From Thermomonas sp. (GTDB lineage Bacteria; Pseudomonadota; Gammaproteobacteria; Xanthomonadales; Xanthomonadaceae), in NCBI RefSeq assembly GCF_019104945.1, contig NZ_JAHRWW010000014.1:62001-126000 (forward strand): a stretch of DNA of 64,000 bases, read 5' to 3'. The position numbers were made by a program, and so were the translations under genes. This document shows positions 38,601-44,773 of the stretch, piece after piece. The first letter of the stretch is position 1, and each line of letters begins with the position of its first letter. The notes under the pieces are model-generated. The model made no database searches. It saw nothing but the letters and a program-made list of their open reading frames with translations, and had not been told where the DNA came from.

Positions 38601-38798
38601 CGGGGTGGTGATAAAGCCTTGGATGAGGTCGGCGTCGGCACCGAAATAGGTGGTGCTGACATTGATGACCGCATTGCGCATCTCCGGATATTTGCGCACG
38701 TTCATTTCACTAAACGCACGCAGCCCGAACAGCAGGATAAACAGGCTGACGACCATCGCCAGCACCGGCTTCCTGATGAAGATGTCGGTAAATTTCAT
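35625..38798 (-). CDS. RND efflux transporter permease (HAE-1 family)
   Basis: Inner-membrane trimeric drug/proton antiporter of 1057 residues with two sets of six transmembrane helices and two large periplasmic loops. Proton-relay aspartates are in GIVVDDAIIVLENIHRH of helix 4. The start MKFTDIFIRKPVLAMVVSLF and loop motif YLSSTSAAGMSTIQAYIRL are typical of MexW/MuxB/VmeB-like pumps rather than AcrB. It follows its adaptor gene by 38 bases. tolC at 57-58 kb may supply the outer-membrane channel. Substrates unknown. Confidence 0.95.
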   Translation of the reverse strand: MKFTDIFIRKPVLAMVVSLFILLFGLRAFSEMNVRKYPEMRNAVINVSTTYFGADADLIQGFITTPLEREIASAEGIDYLSSTSAAGMSTIQAYIRLDQDPSEALTQISAKVNKMRGQLPPQSEDPVIDLQQGEQIAAMYVSFASNTLSNNQITDYLTRVIQPKLVTVPGVQRADIMGAGTFAMRIWLKPEKMAALKVTASDVSNALQSNNVLAAVGSTKGQMVAIDMTARTDLRNVDDFRNMVVREQDGAIVRLSDIADVVLGSESYGTSVRINGGDAATFMGIYVAPDANSLDVVRAVRKVWDNEIVPQLPQGIEATIPYDSTEAIQDAISEVIRTIVEALLIVIVVIYLFLGSLRSVIIPAVTIPLSLIGGLFLMLLMGFTINLLTLLAMVLAIGIVVDDAIIVLENIHRHIEEGMSPFDAALKGARELAWPVVAMTTTLIAVYLPIGFQGGLTGVLFTEFAFTLAGAVLLSGVIALTLTPMMSSKMLTAHDPEHPKGKFEHWLDTRFDKLHHSYQRKLHGALATKSVIAAFGLIVLVSCAFLYMGAPKEPAPLEDEGFIFGIASADPTATLDYVERYTAEIAKATQKVPEIQESFLFNGGFGGSGGGASPSAMAGFVLKPWSQRTRSTNQVLQQSLQPEFDKITGLKMFALVPPSLPSAGGEGGGEFIVGGIGSLEQLSELSDAILAKAYESKRFIFLDKDLKIDKPRIEVDIDRDKAATLGIDMRTLAADMSAMLAGGYSNLFSMQNRSYRVIPQVQRSDRLNASDLENYYTRTRDGKLIPLSTLVTLKESTQPQSLKRFQQLNAVSITFAPRPGVSKGEALAILDQAAKEVLPQGYSVDYSGESRQFKQEGSAMLMTLALALVVIFLVLSAQFESFRDALIMLLTVPMAICGALLALNVLALVSQILQVMQIEAFPGMSINIYTQVGLVTLVGVISKHGILIVEFANKLQLNEGMSKREAIEAAAGIRLRPVLMTTAALVFAMIPMLMAKGPGAASRFSMGVVIASGMTIGTLFTLFVLPAFYLYLARDHAHDREKAGIPAAAPESLPQHS

Positions 38799-38836
38799 GG
38801 GGAATCCTCTTGCAGGTCAGACAGCGCTGCCGGGTA

Positions 38837-40027
38837 TTAGCGGTTTTCGACCTTGGGCTGAGCGTCGGCAGTTGGAGTTACGGCATTGTTTACCGTTACC
38901 TCCGCGCCGTTGCGCAGTTTGAGCAGGCCCGAAGTCACAACCTGTTCGCCGGTTTTAAGTCCTTCCGTGACGGTGATTAGGTCGCCACGCGTCGCGCCCG
39001 TTTTAATAAAACGCTGAGTCACGGTGAACTTGTCGCCGGTGAGCGGCTTGCCCTGCATATCGGTTTCGCCCGCTTTACGCGCGCTTTTACTGATCACAAA
39101 AACGGCATTGCCGTAGGGGTTGAAGCTCACCGCGGTTTGCGGGATCACTACGACATCGCGCATTGAACCCAGATCGAAGGCCACTTTGGCGAAGCTGCCG
39201 GGGCGCAGCAGGCCGTCGGGGTTACGCAAGGTCGCTTGGGCCTTGAAGTTACGGGTGCTCGGGTCCACCTGCGGTTCGATGGCGCTGATTTTGCCTTCAA
39301 ACACCGCGCCCGGTTGCGCATCGATACTGGCACGCACCATCACGCCTTCTTTAATCGTGCCGATCAACTGCTCCGGCAGAGTGAAGTCGACATAAATCGG
39401 ATCGAGTTGTTGCAGGCTCACCACAGGCGCGCCCGGTGCGATGTATTGGCCGAGGCTGACTTTGCGAATACCAAGGACGCCGGAGAACGGCGCATACACC
39501 GTTTTTTGTGCGATCAGTGCGCGCTGGGCCTCCACTTGGGCTTGCGCAGTGGCGGCGCCCGTGAGTTTGGCCTGTACGTCATCCAGTGAAACCAGCTTGT
39601 CTTTACCCAGTTGCTGCCAGCGCTCGGCCTGAGTCTTGGCGAGCTTGGCCGACGCTTCGAGCGCTTTTAGGCTGGCCTCCTCGTTGGCGCTATTGAGACG
39701 CACCAACACCGCTCCAGCCTGCACCGGTTGGCCCGCGTCAAATTCGATGGACTTCACTACACCACCGGATTCTGCGGTGACGTCGATACCGTTGATCGCC
39801 ACGAGTGTGCCCACGGCATCGCCGCCATCGGCCCAGCGCTCATTGCGCGCGGCATCGGCTGAAATGGCGACCGCAGGTTGCGGCATATTGTTGAAGAATT
39901 CATTGGTCTTCTTGGCAAACATCGCCTTCAGGGCAAAAACGCCACCGAAAACAACGACAACACCAACCAGCATCAGGGCCCAGCGCCGTGATGGATTGGG
40001 CTTGCGCTCGGGGGAAGCAGGGGACAT
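38837..40027 (-). CDS. RND efflux periplasmic adaptor (membrane fusion protein)
   Basis: 396 residues: an N-terminal anchor (ALMLVGVVVVFGGVFAL), a lipoyl half (VVKSIEFDAGQPVQAGAVLV), an alpha-hairpin (NEEASLKALEASAKLAKTQA), the second lipoyl half (TVYAPFSGVLGIRKVSLGQY) and beta-barrel domains. ATG 40027 is chosen because the anchor follows it; the frame is open farther upstream but unconserved. Joins the pump downstream to an outer-membrane channel. Confidence 0.93.
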   Translation of the reverse strand: MSPASPERKPNPSRRWALMLVGVVVVFGGVFALKAMFAKKTNEFFNNMPQPAVAISADAARNERWADGGDAVGTLVAINGIDVTAESGGVVKSIEFDAGQPVQAGAVLVRLNSANEEASLKALEASAKLAKTQAERWQQLGKDKLVSLDDVQAKLTGAATAQAQVEAQRALIAQKTVYAPFSGVLGIRKVSLGQYIAPGAPVVSLQQLDPIYVDFTLPEQLIGTIKEGVMVRASIDAQPGAVFEGKISAIEPQVDPSTRNFKAQATLRNPDGLLRPGSFAKVAFDLGSMRDVVVIPQTAVSFNPYGNAVFVISKSARKAGETDMQGKPLTGDKFTVTQRFIKTGATRGDLITVTEGLKTGEQVVTSGLLKLRNGAEVTVNNAVTPTADAQPKVENR

Positions 40028-40117
40028 AGGGGGAGACCTTGTGAGGGGTGCGAAGAGAAAGACGCGCAGTGTACCACTGTTAGTGAACTGATCGGTATAG
40101 CATTTGTGCGCGGAACA

Positions 40118-40148
40118 TAAAAAAACCCAGCCGCAGTGCGGCCGGGTT
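40118..40148 (-). terminator. Intrinsic terminator of the phasin gene
   Basis: Read on the - strand, AACCCGGCCGCA pairs with TGCGGCTGGGTT (one mismatch) and runs into seven T. It lies 55 bases past the phasin stop and upstream of the efflux operon promoter region. Confidence 0.85.
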
Positions 40149-40202
40149 CGTGCCAGTGGAGAGGCTGGCGAAGCCCTAGCGAGGGGTGCTAGGGCAGGGG
40201 GA

Positions 40203-40598
40203 TTACTTGCTGGCTTTCGAAGCGGCCTTGGTGGCCTTTTCAACTTCGGCCTTGACCTGCGAGCTAGCCTGCTCGAACTGCGCCTTGGTCAGCGAGCCGA
40301 TGGCTTCACCAGCCTTGAGGCTGCCTGCGAAGGCTTCCTGCGCGGCACCGAAGCTGCGCTCGGCGTTGGCGCGAGCAATCTGCAGGCCCTTCGGCCAAGC
40401 GGTCTTCAGGCCGTCGGCGTCACGCACGCCCACGAGTTCGCCGGCAAAGGCAAAGGTGGCGTTGGCGTTTTCTTCAAACGCGGCCAACTGCAGGCCGAAC
40501 GCCTTCTCGGCATTTTCAAGCGCGAGGCGATTGATGGCGGTCGCAGCGTCGATGAACTGACTGGCAGACTTGTTGAACTGATCGTTGAACTGGTACAT
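40203..40598 (-). CDS. Phasin family protein
   Basis: 131-residue all-helical protein (phasin_2 family) that coats polyhydroxyalkanoate granules. Start MYQFNDQFNKSASQFIDAAT, middle AFAGELVGVRDADGLKTAWP, and a Lys/Ala-rich tail are typical. Upstream GGAGAACGCC is a good ribosome binding site. A TGCA-type palindrome lies 66-82 bases upstream. Its presence implies PHA storage, though no PHA synthase is in the window. Confidence 0.92.
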   Translation of the reverse strand: MYQFNDQFNKSASQFIDAATAINRLALENAEKAFGLQLAAFEENANATFAFAGELVGVRDADGLKTAWPKGLQIARANAERSFGAAQEAFAGSLKAGEAIGSLTKAQFEQASSQVKAEVEKATKAASKASK

Positions 40599-40663
40599 GG
40601 CGTTCTCCTGCTTTTATATCCGGCGGGTTTTGCCGGTTTGTGCGGTGCAGCATAGGTCGTCGT

Positions 40664-40680
40664 ATGTTGCAATGCAACAT
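40664..40680. promoter_or_regulatory. Palindromic operator candidate upstream of phasin
   Basis: ATGTTGC-AAT-GCAACAT is a perfect seven-base inverted repeat. It resembles the TGCA-containing sites bound by PHA regulators of the PhaR type and lies at promoter distance from the phasin gene. No phaR gene is in the window. Confidence 0.5.
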
Positions 40681-40729
40681 TTGTCCGACGAACGGTTGCA
40701 GCGCATTCAGAATTCAGGCTGAAAAACGC

Positions 40730-41281
40730 TTAACGGTGGCGTAAATGCTGGGGGCGCAGCAGCGGGAACTGTGGCAATGCCAGCGCGGGAACGGCTTGCG
40801 CACCGGCGATGGCGCGCGCAAACGGGGCGAGATGATCCAGTGCGCGGGCATAGACGCTACGCTTGAAGGTAACGATGTGCTGTAGTGGGTACCAAAAATC
40901 GACCCAGCGCCAACCGTCGAACTCGGGCGTGGTGGTCACGTCTAGGCGTAGGTCAGATTCGGCGCCTTTGAAACGCAACAGGAACCAAACTTGTTTTTGA
41001 CCGATGCACACCAAACGTTCGCGTTGGCGAATGGCGTGTGCGGGCAGCCGATAGCGCAGCCAGCCCGGTGTGGCGGCCAGCACTTCGACGTGTTCGGGCA
41101 GCAGCCCAGTCTCTTCGCGCAGCTCGCGAAACATGGCCTCAATCGGGGTTTCATCGGTATTGATGCCCCCTTGCGGGAACTGCCAGCCGTCCCGGCGCAC
41201 GCGACGTGCCCAGAACACCCGGCCATCCTCGTGCATCAGCACGATGCCCACATTGGGGCGAAAGCCGTCCGGATCGACCAC
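40730..41281 (-). CDS. rppH: RNA pyrophosphohydrolase
   Basis: Nudix hydrolase that removes pyrophosphate from mRNA 5' ends to start decay. It has 183 residues if started at GTG 41281, which gives [14 protein letters not shown] like the family start MIDxDGxRPNVGI. The GTG has TAGGAG with eight-base spacing. An in-frame ATG at 41338 would add 19 unmatched residues and lacks this support. [20 protein letters not shown] and ELREETGL make up the Nudix motif. Confidence 0.93.
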   Translation of the reverse strand: MVDPDGFRPNVGIVLMHEDGRVFWARRVRRDGWQFPQGGINTDETPIEAMFRELREETGLLPEHVEVLAATPGWLRYRLPAHAIRQRERLVCIGQKQVWFLLRFKGAESDLRLDVTTTPEFDGWRWVDFWYPLQHIVTFKRSVYARALDHLAPFARAIAGAQAVPALALPQFPLLRPQHLRHR

Positions 41282-41357
41282 GATGCGGACTCCTAAAAAA
41301 TCTGTCTTCCCCGACTCTGCCAGTCTTGGCCAATTCATACAAGCCGATAAGAAAAAA

Positions 41358-41386
41358 TTGACGTGACTAAAAAATACTCAGATAAT
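41358..41386 (+). promoter_or_regulatory. Sigma-70 promoter of tRNA-Met
   Basis: -35 TTGACG (41358-41363), exact 17-base spacer, -10 GATAAT (41381-41386), then 15 bases to the tRNA. Ten of twelve consensus bases match. Confidence 0.85.
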
Positions 41387-41401
41387 GGAGGGCTACACGC
41401 T

Positions 41402-41478
41402 GGCTATGTAGCTCAGCCGGTTAGAGCACAGCACTCATAATGCTGGGGTCGGTGGTTCGAGTCCACCCATAGCCACCA
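41402..41478 (+). tRNA. tRNA-Met (CAT), elongator
   Basis: 77 bases including encoded CCA. The acceptor stem GGCTATG pairs with CATAGCC; D-arm AGCTCAGCCGGTTAGAGC. The anticodon stem CAGCA/TGCTG encloses loop CTCATAA with anticodon CAT; the T-arm has GGTTCGAGTCC. It closely follows E. coli elongator tRNA-Met, not initiator (no GGG run) and not tRNA-Ile2. Confidence 0.97.
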
Positions 41479-41497
41479 CTGCGTGTTATTCAAATAT

Positions 41498-41520
41498 CCC
41501 CGCCATGAGCGGGGTTTTTT
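41498..41520 (+). terminator. Intrinsic terminator of tRNA-Met
   Basis: CCCCGC (41498-41503), loop CATGA, GCGGGG (41509-41514), then six T. Ends the tRNA transcript 20 bases after CCA. Confidence 0.93.
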
Positions 41521-41574
41521 GTGCCTTTAAGTCTCCAGCAATTCCCAGCAGTCCCCATGCCTGCGCGTGCGGCT

Positions 41575-41925
41575 TCACGCGGCCTTGTGTAGTTCAAATT
41601 GCACCTTAACCCGATCAAACGGGAATTCATATTTCCCCGCTTCGCTTCGGTCAATTACCCCGGCCATGGTGAGCGCGGTTAAGTCTGTATGCACGGCCTT
41701 TGCATCACGGCCTAAACGCCGTGCTAGCTCACGCACACCAAGTGCGCCCGCGCCTGTCATGGTTTCCAACATTGCCCAGCGTAGCGGGGTAAGCGTGCGC
41801 GCCATCGCTTCGGCAGTATCGAATGAAATATGCGCGTATTTCTCTGGCTTGCCTGATGCTAGCGAAGCAAGCAACCGCGCCTGCACTTCGGCTTGTGTAG
41901 CTACTTCAATCAATACCGTTTTCAT
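41575..41925 (-). CDS. Antitoxin-like HTH protein (partner of TumE-type toxin)
   Basis: 116-residue protein from ATG 41925. The N-terminal part (MKTVLIEVATQAEVQARL) is followed by a winged helix-turn-helix resembling HVO_A0114-type regulators: MLETMTGAGALGVRELARRL, GRDAKAVHTDLTALTMAGVI. Its start lies within the last codons of the upstream toxin gene (20-base overlap). The pair order toxin-antitoxin and the overlap are typical of TumE-TumA modules. It probably neutralises the toxin and represses the operon. Confidence 0.75.
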   Translation of the reverse strand: MKTVLIEVATQAEVQARLLASLASGKPEKYAHISFDTAEAMARTLTPLRWAMLETMTGAGALGVRELARRLGRDAKAVHTDLTALTMAGVIDRSEAGKYEFPFDRVKVQFELHKAA

Positions 41926-42202
41926 CTTTCCACCTTTGGATGTCTGCAAAGAAGTCTGCAAGCAATGCAGGAACATCAGCGAACGCGTAGGGCAATTCCA
42001 GCGCGCCTATATGCTTGTGATCGCCCTTACCTGTTTCGTTGTCGTAGCGAATAACGCATTCATCGTGAATCACATAAGCGAGCCTGTACTTAAACAGGTG
42101 CGCCGAACCTGCCACCGGATGCGGAAGCCGCCAAACAACCGCCGACCAGAAAGAAACGTCACTGTCTGGCTTGCGCTGCTGAAAGAGTTTTTCGGCTTTC
42201 AT
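41906..42202 (-). CDS. TumE-type toxin (DUF6516 family)
   Basis: 98 residues from ATG 42202 (MKAEKLFQQRK). The family hallmarks are FKYRLAYVIHDECVIRYDNE and the GKGDHKH motif. In-frame starts at 42211 and 42238 are possible; none has a good Shine-Dalgarno. It overlaps the antitoxin gene. The molecular target of these toxins is not something the sequence shows. The pair lies between tRNA-Met and a GST gene, as for an acquired cassette. Confidence 0.75.
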   Translation of the reverse strand: MKAEKLFQQRKPDSDVSFWSAVVWRLPHPVAGSAHLFKYRLAYVIHDECVIRYDNETGKGDHKHIGALELPYAFADVPALLADFFADIQRWKDENGID

Positions 42203-42250
42203 GTTGTCCATGCTGACAACAAAGTGGGTAGCCGTCAATCAAAACACCCC

Positions 42251-42916
42251 TCACCCCCTCACGCCACCTACTTGGCAATTCGGATGCAGGCTGGCAGCGG
42301 CGGAAGGGCGCGCGGCCACGCGGTCGAACCAATGGGGTAGGTGCGCGAGCGTGCGGTCGAACGGTTGGCCAACGGAATCGGCAAAATCCAGCCAGACGTA
42401 GAGCCAAATATCGGCAACGGTGAAGCGATCACCGGCCAAATACGGATGCTCACCCAGCATGGCATCTAGCCATGCGATGCGGTCTTGGGCGATGCACTTC
42501 AGCCCCGGCGCGGCTTCTGGTGCCACTGGGATGCGCTGTTCAAAACGTTTGAGCCCTTCGGCGTAGTGGTAGGCGTTATGGATGAATTCGGTGATATTGA
42601 GTTCAGCGCGGCGCTGCCATTGCCGGGTTTGCGCGCGTTCTTCCGCAGTGCTGCCTATGAGCGGCGGTGTGGGATGCAATTCTTCCAAATACTCCATGAT
42701 GGCAATCGCCTCGCCAAGCGTTTGCCCATTCGCTAATTGCAGCGCTGGCGTTTGCCCAGCAGGATTGAGCGCGAGATAGGCAGGGGCGCGGTTTTCGCCG
42801 GAAAAAACGTCGATCTGCTGCGTGGGAAGTACAAGCTGTTTTTCAGCAAGATACATGCGCACCGTGCGTGGTGCGGGGCTTAGGGCATCGAATAAAAGAA
42901 GTGCAGGCTCGCGCAT
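42251..42916 (-). CDS. Glutathione S-transferase family protein
   Basis: 221 residues: an N-terminal thioredoxin-fold domain (FDALSPAPRTVRMYLAEKQL, NPAGQTPALQLANGQTLGEA, ending in the glutathione-binding EAIAIMEYLEE) and a helical C-terminal domain (FTVADIWLYVWLDFADSVG). The catalytic residue is probably the Ser at about 13. Substrate unknown. Divergent from the oxidoreductase at 42985. Confidence 0.92.
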   Translation of the reverse strand: MREPALLLFDALSPAPRTVRMYLAEKQLVLPTQQIDVFSGENRAPAYLALNPAGQTPALQLANGQTLGEAIAIMEYLEELHPTPPLIGSTAEERAQTRQWQRRAELNITEFIHNAYHYAEGLKRFEQRIPVAPEAAPGLKCIAQDRIAWLDAMLGEHPYLAGDRFTVADIWLYVWLDFADSVGQPFDRTLAHLPHWFDRVAARPSAAASLHPNCQVGGVRG

Positions 42917-42984
42917 GACGCTACCGGTAAGCGTGAAGACCCCGCTATGCTGCCGTTGAGCGTGTAATCAATAGGTGATGCAGC

Positions 42985-44586
42985 GTGGTGCACAAAGACG
43001 ATGTGCTGGTTCTAGGCGGCGGCCATAACGGGTTGGTGTGCGCGGCTTATCTTGCTGCGGCGGGGCTGCAAGTGCGCGTGCTGGAGCGGCGCTCTATTGT
43101 GGGTGGCGCGGCGGTGACGGAGGAGTTTTATCCGGGGTTTCGCAACTCGACAGCCAGTTACACCGTGAGCTTGCTCAATCCGCAGGTGATTGCCGATTTG
43201 CGCCTGCACGAGCATGGGCTGCGCATCGTGGAGCGGCCGTTCGCCAACTTTTTGCCGTTACCCGATGGGCGCAGTTTCCGCTTGGGTGGCGAGCTTACCT
43301 TGCCCGAGGTGGCGAAGTGGTCGGCGCGTGATGCGCAGCGGCTTCCGGACTACTACGCCATGCTTGACCGCATCATTACGGTGCTGCGCGCGCTGATCGC
43401 ACAAACGCCGCCGAATGTGAGTGAGCACTTCGTGCTGGCTGACTGGATCAACTCGATAGCTGTTGGCAGGCAGCTGAAATCGCTGGATATGCGCGGGCGC
43501 CGCGATCTGTTGGATTTATTCACCAAGTCGGCGGGTGAACTCTTAGACGATTGGTTTGAGAGTGCGCCACTGAAAGCGGTTTTGGGCTGGGACTCTGTGG
43601 TGGGCAATTTTGCCAGCCCGTACACCCCGGGAAGTGCGTATGTGCTGTTGCATCACTTGTTTGGTGAAGTGAACGGTAAGCCGGGAGCGTGGGGGCATGC
43701 CATTGGCGGAATGGGCGCGATTACCCAAGCGATGCGGAAGGAGTGCGAAGCGCGCGGTGTGGTGGTTGAAACCGAAGCAGAAGTGCAGCAGCTGTTGACT
43801 GAAAACGGGCGCGCCGTTGGCGTGCGGCTGGCCGATGGCCGCGAGCTGCGTGCGCGGACTGTGGCGAGCAACCTCAACCCGAAGCTGCTCTACACACGCC
43901 TCACAGCGCCCGGTCAGCTGGATGCCGACACCGAGCAGCGCATGCGTCGCTACCGCTGTGGATCGGGGACGTTTCGCATGAATGTTGCCCTCTCGGAGCT
44001 GCCGAACTTTACCGCCGCGCCGGGTACCCAGCTGCAGTCGCATCACCAGTCCGGCATTTTGATTGGGCCGTCGCTGCAGTATTTCGAGCAAGCGTATTTC
44101 GATGCGAAGTCCAAATTCTACAACCCCGGCTGGGCGCGCAAACCCATTGTGGAAGTGGTGATTTCGTCAGCGCTCGATGACACTCTGGCCCCACCTGGGC
44201 AGCATGTGGCCAGCCTGTTCTGCCAGCAGGTCAACCCGGAGGTGGAGGGCGGTTGGGAGGCGCATCGTGAAACGGTTGCGCAATTGATGATCGACACCGT
44301 AACGGAATATGCGCCCAACTTCGCGGGCAGCGTATTGGGCTATGAGGCGCTCAGTCCGCTTGATCTAGAGCAGCGCTTAGGACTGATTGGGGGCGATATT
44401 TTCCACGGCGCGCTGGGGCTGGATCAGATGTTTAGCGCCCGTCCGCTACTCGGGCAGGGCAGCTACCGCGGGGCGCTGAAGGGGCTATATCTGTGCGGCT
44501 CCGGGAGCCATCCCGGTGGCGGGGTCACGGGGTTGCCGGGACGCAATGCTGCCCGCGAGATTTTGCGCGATTTACGCAGGCTTTAA
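42985..44586 (+). CDS. FAD-dependent oxidoreductase, PYROXD2/phytoene desaturase-like
   Basis: 533-residue flavoprotein. VLVLGGGHNGLVCAAYLAAA is the N-terminal FAD-binding Rossmann motif, and LCGSGSHPGGGVTGLPGRNA the C-terminal FAD contact typical of CrtI/PYROXD2 proteins. Starts with GTG 42985 (or 42988); a nearby ATG at 42978 is out of frame. No carotenoid genes are near, so a carotenoid role is unlikely; the substrate is unknown. A terminator follows at 44699. Confidence 0.88.
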   Translation: MVHKDDVLVLGGGHNGLVCAAYLAAAGLQVRVLERRSIVGGAAVTEEFYPGFRNSTASYTVSLLNPQVIADLRLHEHGLRIVERPFANFLPLPDGRSFRLGGELTLPEVAKWSARDAQRLPDYYAMLDRIITVLRALIAQTPPNVSEHFVLADWINSIAVGRQLKSLDMRGRRDLLDLFTKSAGELLDDWFESAPLKAVLGWDSVVGNFASPYTPGSAYVLLHHLFGEVNGKPGAWGHAIGGMGAITQAMRKECEARGVVVETEAEVQQLLTENGRAVGVRLADGRELRARTVASNLNPKLLYTRLTAPGQLDADTEQRMRRYRCGSGTFRMNVALSELPNFTAAPGTQLQSHHQSGILIGPSLQYFEQAYFDAKSKFYNPGWARKPIVEVVISSALDDTLAPPGQHVASLFCQQVNPEVEGGWEAHRETVAQLMIDTVTEYAPNFAGSVLGYEALSPLDLEQRLGLIGGDIFHGALGLDQMFSARPLLGQGSYRGALKGLYLCGSGSHPGGGVTGLPGRNAAREILRDLRRL

Positions 44587-44599
44587 TTCAAAAGTGAGA

Positions 44600-44731
44600 A
44601 GTTGCTCACATAACTGAAAGGAATGTTGCGGTGCAGCGTGCGCCTCCTTCAGCTTTCCTTCACGATCCATTGGCGTCCCGACGTGGGGGAGGGAGCAGGC
44701 CCGCTGAGACTTCGGTCGAAGCGGGCTTTTT
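44600..44731 (+). ncRNA. Candidate small RNA before glnE
   Basis: The 187-base gap before glnE ends in a strong intrinsic terminator. Before it lie C/U-rich, potentially unpaired stretches GCGCCTCCTTC and GCTTTCCTTC, of the anti-Shine-Dalgarno kind found in regulatory RNAs. No promoter could be pinned down, and the segment may simply be the oxidoreductase 3' leader-out region. Confidence 0.25.
44699..44731 (+). terminator. Intrinsic terminator upstream of glnE
   Basis: GCCCGCT (44699-44705) pairs with AGCGGGC (44720-44726), with an inner GAC-TTCG-GTC tetraloop hairpin, followed by five T and an AT-rich tail. It may end the oxidoreductase transcript or a small RNA encoded just before it. Confidence 0.88.
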
Positions 44732-44773
44732 ATTTAAACGATTTGGGCTGGGCAGGAATGCCACAATGCGTGG

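Noticed and set aside
41402-41478. tRNA-Ile2 (lysidine-type CAT) identity
   Set aside because: The acceptor stem and D-arm follow elongator tRNA-Met, not the GGCCCCT-type acceptor of E. coli tRNA-Ile2.
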